Shown here in pieces: positions 1 to 11,045 of a stretch of 64,000 nucleotides of DNA (its first letter is position 1; each line of letters begins with the position of its first letter). The translations under genes and the position numbers were made by a program. Source of the DNA: Cyanophora paradoxa. Lineage: Eukaryota; Glaucocystophyceae; Cyanophorales; Cyanophoraceae. Location of the stretch: positions 1 through 64,000 of the forward strand of contig QPMI01000175.1 of the NCBI GenBank assembly GCA_004431415.1. Direction: 5' to 3'. The notes beneath the pieces are model-generated. The model saw only the letters and a program-made list of their open reading frames with translations. It was not told where the DNA came from and searched no databases.

Positions 1-2590
1 GGCAAACGTACGACGTCAACGGCAAGGCCCAGGCGCTGGCCCGCGTGCCGCCACGTTCGCTGCAAGAATCTCCTCGTCTGCATCGGCGATGACCCGTGCG
101 ACGGGTTCCTGCGGCCTCCAATCGCGCCCTCCAAGGTCAGCCTGGCGGCGACGCTCGCGGAAATTCTGGACGACGTGCGTGAGCGGAGGATGCGCGCGGC
201 GGCGTTCCGGGGCGTCGATCCCGCCGCGCTGCTCACGCCGATGGAGCGCGCGTTTGCGGAGATGGCGGCGCTGCCGACGGCGGTTCGCCGTTACGGATTG
301 GAGCGCCCCGAGGCGGCGGCCGACGCCAAGTTTCGCGCCATGGGAATTCGTCAACGGGCTGGAGCTCGCGGGGGCCGTTCTGACGGGGCCTCAGTGGAAG
401 GAGGTGGCGAATCAGCTCAAGGGCGTGCAGGCCGCGGCGGCGGAGAAGCTGCTGGTGATGCCCATCGTCCTGGCCCCGTCCCTGCACCATTCGCCAGGGG
501 GAAGATCGAGCGCGCGATGCGCACGGGGCGCGCCGTCTCCCGCCCCGTCGCCTCCGAGCAGCTCGGCCCCTCGGGGGTGCCGCTCGGAGCGCACGGCCGC
601 GCCGTCTGCGTGACCACCTACGACATGCTGGCCGTGCAGCGGGCGATCTGCGCGCGCCGCCACCGCCTGGAGGCCTGCGCCGTCGGCCCCGGCGACGCGG
701 CCGACTCGGTCTCCCTCGCCCGAACAAGCTCTGGCGCGTGTGCAAGGCGTTTGCGCGCACCGTGCTGCCGCTGCGCGCGAGCTCGGGGTCCACGCGGAGC
801 GCGCGGGCCGCATCATCAATCCGCTGCACGAGGACGCCCACCACGCGGTGCGGAGCGCGATCCGGTACATCGCGACGCTCGCCGAGGCGAGCGGCGTGCG
901 GCTCCTCGAGACCGTCCTCTCTTCGTGCGATCGAGGCCTCTTTGGGCGGCTCTTCGACCCGAAGCTCCCACCCGCGCAGCTCGAAGCAATCGCGGCGCTG
1001 CTGGTGGGGGAGGCGCCCCTCTTCGGCCCGGCGTGCGACGCGCGCCGGCGGATCGTGATCGGCGCGCGGTACCTGGCAGAGGGGCTCCCGGACGGGCACC
1101 CCGAGGTGCGGGCGTACTGCGAGGTGGGGCTGCCCCGCGGCGCCAAGGTGCCGAGCCTCGAAGACAAGATTCGAGGGTACGTCGTGGACCTCGCCAAGGG
1201 GGCGGCGGCCAAGATGGGACTGCGCCTGGGGGCCATCGCCAAGGATGGGCGGACGGTGCGGCGCAAGGCCAAGGGGGCGGGGGCGGCCGCGGGGGCGGGA
1301 TCCGGAGGCGGCGCCGGCGACGGGCCCCAGCGAACGACGCAGAGGGCCGCCGAAGCGAACCCGGACGCCGGCTGGATGGGACTCTGCCCCGTAACGATGG
1401 CCTTTGCCACCGCCTACGCCGTCAAGTACCGCTTTGCCGAGGGCAACTACCGGAGGGCCGTGCACGCCGACGCGGCGCCCGCCGCCACGGCCGCCGCCGG
1501 GGGCGAAGCCGGCGCCGGCGCCGGCGCCGGCGATCGCGACGACGCCTGCGACTCGGACGACGAATCCGAGGTCGATCCGGGCCCCGAAGTCGAGATCGCA
1601 AACGACGAGGACGACGGCCAGGACGGCGGCTCCGAGGGCGACGAAGAAGGATACGTGGAGGGAGACGCGTACCGCGCTGCGGCGAACGCGCTGCGGGCCC
1701 GGATTCCCGCGGCCGGGCAGCTAGCGCTGCAGCTCGAATCTCGGGACGCGCGCGGCGTCGCTGGCGGCGCCGCGCGCATGGAGATCGGCGATGCGGCGGG
1801 CTCCAAGGGGCCTTGGGTCGCCGACGCCGTGCTGCACTACGGGACGGCCAACCTGACGGCCGTCTGCAACGCCGCGATTCGCGAGAGCGCCCGCCCCGAG
1901 AGCAAACGGAAACCCCTCTCCGCCGTCTTTGGCGAGCGGCACCCGCACTGTGGTGCGGGCCGGCGGTCCAGGCGCTGTCCCCGAGGGGGACGCGAACCGG
2001 CTCGCCGAGGCGCTGCGCGCGCTGCGCGGAAACGAGGCGGCCCTCTGCGAGGCGGCGCGGCGCGCTCACGGGGCGCTGCTGAACGCCATCTCGACCCACG
2101 CGGCGGACGCGGACCGGCGCCACGCCGAGACGTCGCCCGCGGTCTCGACGCAGGCGATGCGGTTCGCTGCTGCCGCGCTCTCGGGGCGCGCGCACCAGGT
2201 CCTGGAGCACCCGTCGGCAGGCGAGTCGGACGTGGCGTGGTTCCTCCGCGGCTCGCCGACGCCGCCGCGAGCGGGCGGCGCCCCGCGGATGCTGCGGCAA
2301 CGGGGGCCGCGAGTACGCGTTTTTCGAGGTCGGCTCGATCTTGTGGGGCCTGTGCGCGGCTTCCCTCGTCGGGAGCCCGTGATACGCAGGGGCAAGGGAA
2401 ACGGCCTGCGCGTCGTGGCGGACTGGGTGGCGGGGCGCTCCCTGCCGAGATGCAGCTCGTGGATCGCGATCGCCTGCAGCTCTCAAAGGACCGCGGGCCC
2501 AAGTACGACATCCGCTGGCACGTCGGCGTCAAGGGCGCGTGGGTGCCGCGCGACCTCTTTGCTGCGCTGGGCGTCGGCGTTTCCTTTTGA
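1..2590 (+). pseudogene. Long unknown protein gene broken by frameshifts, 5' end outside window
   Basis: Protein-like sequence runs across the whole interval but moves between the three forward frames. The stretch near 175-340 (an alanine-rich helix) continues in another frame at 345-485, returns to the first frame at 490-720, then continues from about 785 to 1945 in the frame carrying RIINPLHEDAHHAVRSAIRY and a long acidic low-complexity segment (1500-1660). It shifts again near 1950-2300, and the last 47 codons before the TGA at 2588-2590 lie in the same frame as the 785-1945 segment. No known domain is recognised. Codon use is strongly GC-biased. No splice-like GT/GC...AG junctions of the kind used in the right half of the window explain the shifts, so decay or assembly indels are likelier. 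The unspliced style matches the viral-like genes downstream. Product and completeness are unknown. Confidence 0.5.
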
Positions 2591-3520
2591 GTGCCACGCC
2601 GGATTATAATTACCATCGCAAACTGCGCGGACCTTTGAGATCTGTACCGATTTATATATAGATATATAGATTTCGATCTCGAGTACTAGCTATGGCTATA
2701 GTACACGTGACCTGAACGCGCACGCGCGCGTATGTACGTAGCTGTGCCCATGGCCATGGTCGCGTGCATCCTCTTCGAATGCTGTAATACTCTATGTATA
2801 TACGTACGTGTGCGTGTAATTATAAGGTATCGGTATCGATATCCATATCGATATATATCCGACCAAATCAACCAAATCGAAGCGTTGCAATTGCGGTCCT
2901 TGAGCGCGGCGCTGGCGATATGTAGCAGACGCCGTCACGTTGCAGCTGGTATATACAAGTACAGAGGTCCGCGGTACAGAAGTGCCTGATAGGTAGTATA
3001 ATACTACGCGGGTCATGCATTTCATTTGTGCACGTGTGGATTCAATGATTGTATCGACTCGAATGGTAATTGTGCTGGGCGCTGGCATCTATATATACAA
3101 AGCGCACGCCGTCACGTTGCAGCTGCAGCTGGTATACAAGTTCAGAGGTCCGCGGTACAGAAGTGCCTGATAGGTAATACATCATATTACTACACGAGTC
3201 ATCATGGCATGCGTGGATTGTGTCGACTCTAATATTAATATACATTGTGGTGGGCGCCGGCGGGCCGGGGGTACGTTTACATGGTTGTGCTCTTCACGCG
3301 CTCAATTTGCATCAGTACGCAGCCTTATGCCTCGATCGCGACTCGCTATATAGTGCTTCGCAGCGCATTCCGTTTAAATCCGTCAGGCCCATGCCATGCA
3401 TATGGCCAGTCGCAGGTTGATCGCAAATCATCGAGTCATCAAATTAAATTTAAAGGTGCGCAGTTGCACGTGCGCATACGTACTACGGTATACGTATACA
3501 CGCGTTTTAGACAGCTTTAT
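2591..3520. other. AT-richer spacer with no supported gene
   Basis: Between the broken gene and the Rep gene there is no convincing coding sequence. The DNA is much less GC-rich than its surroundings and full of TATATA and TACGTA-like palindromic steps. Short open frames here are chance. It carries one tandem duplication, listed separately. Confidence 0.6.
2928..3260. repeat. Diverged tandem duplication, period about 178 bp
   Basis: GCCGTCACGTTGCAGCTG begins at about 2931 and again at about 3109. Both are followed by AGAGGTCCGCGGTACAGAAG and TGCCTGATAGGTA, and then by a diverged GGCGC-containing tail. The two copies differ by small indels, for example a duplicated GCAGCT step in the second copy. 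Confidence 0.75.
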
Positions 3521-4336
3521 TCAGACAACAAAGGCACACGATGTAACCCTGCGCTCAAACGCTGCGTATCGCTCCGGCGGGATATTCAGGTACCAGGACC
3601 GCGGCTCCACGTTGCTCGTGATGTAGATCGCTGTGCTGTTAAATTCCACGAATCCTCCTTTGATGGGAACCTTGTGCGGATAGCGGTCGCATAGCTGTAG
3701 CATTTCCGTGAACGGAATGTAGCCGTCGTAATCATCGATAAGAACGATAGGTTGATTCTCGTAGCCGTCCCACCATGGTCCCTCGGGCTTTTTGTAGATT
3801 TCAGAATTCCCGTACGAATCGTAGATAAATCGGGTCTTTCCTGTTCCAGGCGGTCCCCACCGAATGTGGATTTCCGTTGGGCGAGTGCGAGGCGGCTGCG
3901 AAAATGCGACAATGTCGCGGATCCCGCTTCGGTACCGGCAGTACAGATCGGGGTACTCGAGGGCGACCTCGGAGATTTTTCGTTTCTCGCTCTTGATTTC
4001 GTGGACGAGCTGCGCGAGATCCGTCCTCTCCCCTTGTTTCTTTGGCTCTCCGAACTCGAACGGTCCGTCTACGTGCGTTGCATCGTTCTTCTTACAGTAG
4101 GCAATCGCATCTTGCTGCCGGCCCTTGCGCGGCTCCCAGTGTATAGTGGGGAGGCGTTTCCTCAGCTCGGACTCGCGCTTGGCCTTTGAGAACTCGACGT
4201 AACCTTGGAGGTGGGGCGTTCCGGATGCGCCGACCTCCTCGCTGTAAACGAGGTACGTCGCGTCGGTGAAGTCGCTCAAAGTTAGACGCCTCTGCGGATT
4301 GTTCCACGTGAAGCAAAAGTTGCGATGGCGCGACAT
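3521..4336 (-). CDS. rep: CRESS-DNA virus-type replication initiator protein (Rep), intact
   Basis: A 271-aa single-exon protein. The N-terminal HUH endonuclease half shows motif I FCFTWNN near residue 7, motif II HLQGYVEF, and motif III YCKK with the nicking tyrosine. The C-terminal SF3 helicase half shows Walker A GPPGTGKT, Walker B VLIDDYDG and motif C ITSN. Length and domain order match circovirus-, nanovirus- and alphasatellite-like Reps and Reps found on some algal plasmids. Family function: nicks the origin and unwinds DNA for rolling-circle replication. The start was chosen at the ATG directly before motif I; upstream open sequence is repeat-derived. No stop or missing motif is seen, so it is either recently integrated, under selection, or part of a mobile element. 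The first array-A repeat begins about 95 bp upstream of the start codon. No capsid gene is visible nearby. Confidence 0.9.
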   Translation of the reverse strand: MSRHRNFCFTWNNPQRRLTLSDFTDATYLVYSEEVGASGTPHLQGYVEFSKAKRESELRKRLPTIHWEPRKGRQQDAIAYCKKNDATHVDGPFEFGEPKKQGERTDLAQLVHEIKSEKRKISEVALEYPDLYCRYRSGIRDIVAFSQPPRTRPTEIHIRWGPPGTGKTRFIYDSYGNSEIYKKPEGPWWDGYENQPIVLIDDYDGYIPFTEMLQLCDRYPHKVPIKGGFVEFNSTAIYITSNVEPRSWYLNIPPERYAAFERRVTSCAFVV

Positions 4337-4429
4337 CGAAACTCGAAACGCGCCGCAGACCGTCGGACGTGACGGGCGCCAAATGAAACCCCAAAGAATT
4401 GTTATGGGGGAGGGATGGGGGCCTTGAGC

Positions 4430-5684
4430 GGAGCCTGGACGTAAATGGGAAACGCAGTACCCCCGGGGCGGGCGAGCTGAGCTTGGCCAGAGGGAGAGAC
4501 GGGGCGAAGGGGGGCTTGAGCGGAGCCTGGACGTAAATGTGAAACGCAGTACCCCCCCAATGGCCTGGCCGATGGCCAGGCGGGCAGCTGAGCCTACGCT
4601 TGGCCGGAAGGAGAGGAGGGGGGGGGGGGGAGGGGCGGGGGGAAGGCGGGGGGCGGAGGGGGCGGGCGGAGGGGCGGGCGGAGGGGCGGGCGGAGGGGGC
4701 GGGCGGAGGGGGCGGGCGGAGGGGGCGGGGGCCAGGGCGGCGGACGGGGCGGGGGCCAGGGCGGCGGCGGGGGATCTTTGCAGCTCTACGGTCACAATAT
4801 GAACGCTGATAACATCAATGCCCCCGTTGACGTTTTGAGTCTCTCTTTGCGATCGCAGCCATCTGGATCTGGCGCTGGTAAATAAAGCAGATGGCCGTGG
4901 GGGGGCCCTTGAGCGGAGCCTGGACGTAAATGGGAAACGCAGTACCCCCAGGGGGGCGAGCTGAGCTTGGCCGGAGGGAGAGAGGAGAGAGAGAGAGAGA
5001 GGGCAGCTTTGAGCAAAGCCTGGACGTAAATGGGAAACGCAGTACCCCCCAGGGGGGCGAGCTGAGCTTGGCCGGAGGGAGAGAGGAGAGAGAGAGAGAG
5101 AGAGGGCAGCTTTGAGCAAAGCCTGGACGTAAATGGGAAACGCAGTACCCCCAGGGGGGCGAGCAGAGCTTGGCCGGAGGGAGAGAGGAGAGAAGAGAGA
5201 GAGAGGGCAGCTTTGAGCAAAGCCTGGACGTAAATGGGAAACGCAGTACCCCCCAGGGGGGCGAGCTGAGCTTGGCCGGAGGGAGAGAGGAGAGAGAGAG
5301 AGAGAGGGCAGCTTTGAGCAAAGCCTGGACGTAAATGGGAAACGCAGTACCCCCCAGGGGGGCGAGCTGAGCTTGGCCGGAGGGAGAGAGGAGAGAGAGA
5401 GAGAGAGGGCAGCTGCAGCTTTGAGCGAAGCCTGGACGTAAATGGGAAACGCAGTACCCCCCAGGGGGGCGAGCTGAGCTTGGCCGGAGGGAGAGAGGGA
5501 GGAGGGAGCCCCTTGAGCGAAGCCTGGACGTAAATGGGAAACGCAGTACCCCCAGGGGGGCGAGCTGAGCGTGGCCGGAGGGAGAGAGGGAGGAGGAGCC
5601 CCTTGAGCGAAGCCTGGATGTAAATGGGAAACGCAGTACCCCCAGGGGGCAAGCTGAGCGTGGCCGGAGGGAGCGACGGGAGGA

Positions 5685-5690
<6 letters not shown>
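4430..5690 (+). repeat. Array A, about 10 tandem units of ~90-105 bp
   Basis: Each unit contains CCTGGACGTAAATGGG directly followed by AAACGCAGTACCCC, then GGGGGGCGAGCTGAGC and an AG-rich tail. Motif starts lie near 4437, 4525, 4917, 5020, 5121, 5220, 5321, 5428, 5518 and 5607. The gap between 4560 and 4800 holds a GGCGGGCGGAGGG-type minisatellite. Confidence 0.85.
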
Positions 5691-5725
<35 letters not shown>

Positions 5726-6089
5726 AGAAATGCAGGACCCCAGGCGATCTCCCCCCTCCCTCTCCTCCTCCCATCAGCCAAACGGAGCACATGATCGGCG
5801 ATAGTCATTATGAGCAATATTAATATTACCTGCAGAACTGAATGCGTATGGTCCCAACCTAGAATGCCTCATGATCATCTTATCTAGAACTTCCAGCTTC
5901 TGAGCCTCACGATGCGCATCTAGATTTAAATTAGCCCCTCTTTCTCCTATGATCCGTCTCTCGCTTTTCCTGCTTGGAATGTCTTTCTTGAAGTTTCAAG
6001 CTCATGATCGATTTCGATATATATTGCCGCTGTCCAAAGTCGAATCTTTTGTTGTAAAAACAAACTTCTGGCAACTCTCCTCTGCAGAG

Positions 6090-6502
6090 AGGAGGGCCCC
6101 GGGGTACAGCGTTTCCCATTATCGTCCAGGGCTCCCCTATGGCGGGCGGGGGGCGCTCCGGATCCGCAGAGAGGAGGGCCCCGGGGTACAGCGTTTCCCA
6201 TTATCGTCCAGGGCTCCCCTATGGCGGGCGGGGGGCGCTCCGGATCCGCAGAGAGGAGGGCCCCGGGGTACAGCGTTTCCCATTATCGTCCAGGGCTCCC
6301 CTATGGCGGGCCGGGAGCGCTCCGGATCCGCAGAGAGGAGGGCCCCGGGGTACAGCGTTTCCCATTATCGTCCAGGGCTCCCTATGGCGGGCGGGGGGCG
6401 CTCCGGATCCGCAGAGAGGAGGGCCCCGGGGTACAGCGTTTCCCATTATCGTCCAGGCCTCCCCTATGGCGGGGGCGCCTCCGCAGAGAGGAGGGCCCCG
6501 GG
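6090..6502 (-). repeat. Array B, five tandem units of ~82 bp
   Basis: On the minus strand each unit reads CCTGGACGATAATGGG directly followed by AAACGCTGTACCCC, with a GGATCCGGAGCGCC spacer. Copies start near 6104, 6187, 6269, 6350 and 6431. The motif differs from array A at only three of about 30 positions. Confidence 0.85.
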
Positions 6503-6602
6503 CTTTCACGCGGGCCTTCCGAATCGCTTTATATATATTATATGGTTTGATAGGCGTGCCCGTCGCCAGCCATGTATATATCATAGTATTCAAACTAGGC
6601 CT

Positions 6603-8837
6603 CGAGCTCTTTATATCATACCGTCGGACCTATTTACAGCAAACGTGGGAGAGGACCCTGCGAGCGCACCTATGTCTAGCTCTGCTGTGCGATGTCGTGT
6701 CGAGGCCTCGGTTCCTATCGAAACGGGCGTGAGACGCGGAGAGGTATGGGGGGCGCGAGGAGGGGCGCCGGCGGGCAGGGTGGGGCAGGGAGGGGGTGGG
6801 GGAGGGGCGAGGAGAGGGGGGAAGGAAGGTCAGAGGGAAAGGGGGGCGGGGAGAGAGAGGGGAGGGGGGCGGGAGGCCCTAGGGGGGGCGGAGAGGGGAG
6901 GGAGGAAAGGGGGAAAGGGGAGGGAGAGGGTGTCGGACCTCGAGCTCGGGCCCCTACCGCGCGCCTGGCGGGTTCCGGCCGGCGAGAGGCGTACCCCCCG
7001 CTCCCCGTCGTTTCTGCCGGCCGGCGTCGGGACGGGGGACGGGGCGAGGGGGGGGGAAGAGGGCGCGGGGCGGGCCCCTACCGCGCGCCTGGCGGGTTCC
7101 GGCCAGCGAGAGGCGTACCCCCCGCTCCCCGTCGTTTCTGCCGGCCGGCGTCGGGACGGGGGACGGGGCGAGGGGGGGGGAAGAGGGCGCGGGGCGGGCC
7201 CCTACCGCGCGCCTGGCGGGTTCCGGCCAGCGTGAAGCGTACCCCCTCTCTTCCCGTCCGGCGCAGCTGCAGAGCCTCGTCGAAAGCGCCGCGCGGCGAG
7301 CTCGAAAGAGACGGGGGGGGGAAACGGTATCGGACCGGCGGAGCGAGGACACTCGAAGAGGCGGCGGGGCGACCTCGCCGGAGCCCGGGCGGTCGCTCCC
7401 TGGACGGGCCGGACGGGGCCGATCGGCGAGGTCGCCCGGCGCCGCGCCTCGGCTCGCTCGGCCGGCTCGCCGGCCGCCGCCGCGCGGCGCGGGCTGATAC
7501 GCGGGGCGCGCGCGCGCGGTCGGCGAGTCGGCGGCGGGCTTTGGGGCGCGGGCGGGGTCGTACCGAGCGCAGAAGCCCCGCGCCTCGCGGCGAAATCAAG
7601 CGTGGCATCCGCTCGCGCCCCGCGGGCCGCGGGATCTCCTGCGCCGGCGAGGTCGGCGCCTGCGGCGGGTCCGCCGATCAGATCGTACGTATACGCCGCG
7701 AAGCCCCGAATTGGGGGGCCGCACCGGCAGCCTCGATTGCAACCTATGTGCGACCTGCTCCCCGTTCGAGGGCGCGCGACGGGCTGCCTGCGCGCGAGCC
7801 CGACCTGGGTGAAAGGCGCCGTTAACGTTGCTGCGACCGGATCGGAGCGGCGGCCGGGGCGACCGAGCGGCCCGGGCGGGCGGAAACCGCAGAAAACGCC
7901 CGGAAAGGATGCGCGCTGCGCGTTGGTCACACCCTACCGGCTGGCGGTGCCGGCGATAGCTCTGTAGCTAGCGGTGCTGTACATGTCGGGCGAGGCGAAC
8001 CGCACGCGAGCCGCGCGGTCTCGGCGCAATCGGACCGGCGTGGGCGAGCTCGAGCCTGCCTCTGCGTCCCGGGACCGCCGCAAGAGTCCAGAGGCAGGAA
8101 GCCGGCGAGAGAGGCCGAGGTCGGGCCGCGCACGCGTACCCGCAGTCGGCTCCGACCCCGGCCTGCGCCGGGGCCGACCTACGTATACCGGACGACTGGA
8201 TCTGGGCGCAGCAGCCGCACGAGCTCGCCGGCGGCTCGAGCGAGCTCCCGGAGCGCCGCGCCGCCTGGTCTCGCCGCGCGGCGGCGCTCGATTGCGCGAT
8301 TCTGGGCCTGCGGGCGAGACAGGCAAGACGGACGACATCAAGGGGCAGCCGCCGCATCGGCGACCTCCCCGAGCGCACCGTAGCTCTCCTAGCGCCCCGC
8401 AGCCGCGCCGCGACCGCGGCCGGACGCGCTTCCTCGCGCCCGCGCAGCGCTCTAGATCTGCTCCCGAGCCCCGGAGCGCCGAGGCGCCGATGGAGGTCGG
8501 ATCGGGTCATCTCGCGCCTCTGGCGCCTCGTGCGTGGCGGAGCGCGTGGAACGACCGCCCGCGCCGGTCGGCCGCCCTTGCAATTGCCTCTAGATCTAGA
8601 TCTCCGCAGCGCCGCGCGCGGCGCTCCGAGCTCTGCGAGGTGCGCCGGCCCCCGGCCTCGCTCCTTCTCTCCTGGGATCTTACTCGGCTTGGCGGGGTGG
8701 CAGCGAGCAGAGGGCGGGCGGCGGAACGTGGTGGGAGCGTCTCGCTGCAGGTGGCTCTCCACGGGCGAGGCCCGCCTTGGCCCGCCGTCTAGCGTTCCCT
8801 CGCCTTGCGCCCACGCTTGACCTCGGTGCGTTGTAGG
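6603..8837. other. GC-rich spacer between inverted element copies, no supported gene
   Basis: Very GC-rich low-complexity DNA containing a ~124-bp tandem repeat (6949-7240). Long open frames on both strands translate to arginine-, glycine- and proline-rich sequence with no domain or periodicity, and I reject them as genes. No rRNA or tRNA signature was recognised. Confidence 0.5.
6949..7240. repeat. Tandem repeat, period ~124 bp, about 2.3 copies
   Basis: CCCCTACCGCGCGCCTGGCG starts at about 6950, 7075 and 7199. Each start is followed by GGTTCCGGCC and CGTACCCCC. The first two copies are nearly identical over their full length, including the GGGACGGGGCGAGG segment. Confidence 0.85.
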
Positions 8838-9622
8838 TGGCGTCGACGGTGAGCTGGCCGGATCCCGCCACCTCGAGCGAACCCGGGCGGTGCGCCCCGT
8901 CCCCGCGCGCCCCCGCCCCGTGTTCTAGATCGGGCGCGGGCGCGTTCAGAGGGGGGTACGGGGCGAGCTGACCGGATCCCGCCACCTCGAGCGAACCCGG
9001 GCGGTGCGCCCCGTCCCCGCGCGCCCCCGCCCCGTGTTCTAAATCGGGCGCGGGCGCGTTCAGAGGGGGGTACGGGGCGAGCTGGCCGGATCCCGCCACC
9101 TCGAGCGATACCAGAAGGCACGCCCCCGGCCCCCGCGCCCCGGCCCGTGTTCTAAATCGGGCGCGGGCGCGTTCAGAGGGGGGTACGGGGCGAGCTGGCC
9201 GGATCCCGCCACCTCGAGCGATACCAGAAGGCACGCCCCCGGCCCCCGCGCCCCGGCCCGTGTTCTAAATCGGGCGCGGGCGCGTTCAGAGGGGGGTACG
9301 GGGCGAGCTGGCCGGATCCCGCCACCTCGAGCGATACCAGAAGGCACGCCCCCGGCCCCCGCGCCCCGGCCCGTGTTCTAAATCGGGCGCGGGCGCGTTC
9401 AGAGGGGGGTATGGGGCGAGCTGGCCGGATCCCGCCACCTCGAGCGATACCAGAAGGCACGCCCCCGGCCCCCGCGCCCCGGCCCGTGTTCTAAATCGGG
9501 CGCGGGCGCGTTCAGAGGGGGGTACGGGGCGAGCTGGCCGGATCCCGCCACCTCGAGCGATACCATGCGCTCGAGGTTCGCCCCCGGCCCCCGCGCCCCG
9601 GCCCGTGTTCTAAATCGGGCGC
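8838..9622. repeat. Satellite array, period ~113 bp, about 7 copies
   Basis: Units contain TTCAGAGGGGGGTACGGGGC, then GGATCCCGCCACCTCGAGCG and GTGTTCTAAATCGGGCG. Units from about 9060 to 9540 are almost identical. The first two and the last differ in the middle (AACCCGGGCGG or ATGCGCTCGAGG instead of ATACCAGAAGGC), which is the pattern expected of recent homogenisation in the array centre. Confidence 0.9.
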
Positions 9623-9651
9623 AGAGGACGACGGTATGATATAAAGAGCTC

Positions 9652-10476
9652 GAGGCCTAGGTTGCATACTATGATATCGATATATACACGACTGGCGACG
9701 GGCACGCCTATCAAACCATATAATATATATAAAGCGACTCGGATGGCCCGCGTGAAAGCCCGGGGCCCTCCTCTCTGCGGAGGCGCCCCCGCCATATATA
9801 GGGGAGCCCTGGACGATAATGGGAAACGCTGTACCCCGGGGCCCTCCTCTCTGCGGATCCGGAGCGCCCCCCGCCCGCCATAGGGGAGCCCTGGACGATA
9901 ATGGGAAACGCTGTACCCCGGGGCCCTCCTCTCTGCGGATCCGGAGCGCCCCCCGCCCGCCATAGGGGAGCCCTGGACGATAATGGGAAACGCTGTACCC
10001 GGGGCCCTCCTCTCTGCGGATCCGGAGCGCCCCCGCCCGCCATAGGGGAGCCCAGGACGATAATGGGAAACGTTGTACCCCGGGGCCCTCCTCTCGGCAG
10101 AGGAGAGTTGCCAGAAGTTTGTTTTAACAACAAAAGATTCGACTTTGGACAGCGGCAATATATATCGAAATCGATCATGAGCTTGAAACTTCAAGAAAGA
10201 CATTCCAAGCAGGAAAAGCGAGAGACGGATCATAGGAGAAAGAGGGGCTAATTTAAATCTAGATGCGCATCGTGAGGCTCAGAAGCTGAAAGTTCTAGAT
10301 AAGATGATCATGAGGCATTCTAGGTTGGGACCATACGCATTCAGTTCTGCAGGTAATATTAATATTGCTCATAATGACTATCGCCGATCATGTGCTCCGT
10401 TTGGCTGATGGGAGGAGGAGAGGGAGGGGGAGATCGCCTGGGGTCCTGCATTTCTCTGCCCCCGCCCCCCCCCCCG

Positions 10477-10520
<44 letters not shown>

Positions 10521-11045
10521 CTCCCCCTCCCGTCACTCCCTCCGCCCACGCTCAGCCTGCCCCCTGGGGTACTGCGTTTCCCATTTACATCCAGGCTTCG
10601 CTCAAGGGGCTCCTCCTCCCTCTCTCCCTCCGGCCAAGCTCAGCTCCGAGGCTCGCCCCCTGGGGGTACTGCGTTTCCCATTTACGTCCAGGCTTTGCTC
10701 AAAGCTGCCCTCTCTCTCTCTCTCTCTCCTCTCTCCCTCCGGCCAAGCTCAGCTCGCCCCCCTGGGGTACTGCGTTTCCCATTTACGTCCAGGCTTTGCT
10801 CAAAGCTGCCCTCTCTCTCCCTCTCTCTCCTCTCGCCCTCCGGCCAAGCTCAGCTCGCCCCCCTGGGGGGTACTGCGTTTCCCATTTACGTCCAGGCTTC
10901 GCTCAAGGGGCTCCTCCTCCCTCTCTCCCTCCGGCCACGCCCAGCTCGCCCCCCTGGGGGGTACTGCGTTTCCCATTTACGTCCAGGCTTTGCTCAAAGC
11001 TGCCCTCTCTCTCTCTCTCCTCTCTCCCTCTGGCCAAGCTCAAGC
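9652..11045 (-). mobile_element. Composite repeat element, copy 2, inverted relative to copy 1
   Basis: Read left to right: AT-rich end (9652-9750), four B units (9752-10095), AT-rich core (10096-10460), a 43-nt C tract (10477-10519) and five A units (10520-11043). The order and strand are the exact mirror of copy 1. The core matches copy 1 in reverse complement apart from small changes. Copies 1 and 2 therefore form a long imperfect palindrome with about 3 kb between its inner ends. Confidence 0.8.

Larger units (their letters stand above)
4430..6600 (+). mobile_element. Composite repeat element, copy 1 (array A - core - array B)
   Basis: This copy consists of about ten ~100-bp A repeats (4430-5690), a 35-nt G tract (5688-5722), an AT-rich core of about 370 bp (5723-6089), five ~82-bp B repeats (6090-6502) and an AT-rich end (6503-6600). 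The core and both arrays recur inverted at 9.65-11.05 kb and again at 21.74-22.93 kb. The core has no convincing ORF, so any mobility would have to be supplied in trans (inference). Each array unit carries a ~30-bp motif running CCTGGACG to GTACCCC. The GTACCCC end faces the core in both arrays. Confidence 0.75.

Noticed and set aside
4430-5817. Open frames of 325-532 codons through array A
   Set aside because: They translate the repeat unit; the Rep frame only appears longer because array A stays open upstream of its real start.
4430-6502. Arrays A and B as a possible CRISPR locus
   Set aside because: Spacers between motifs are themselves repeated rather than unique, unit size is 80-105 bp, and no cas gene is present; the genome is eukaryotic.
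6600-9650. Many long open frames on both strands, rich in Arg, Gly and Pro
   Set aside because: They follow the period of satellites or pure GC bias, have no helix or domain pattern, and overlap each other on both strands.
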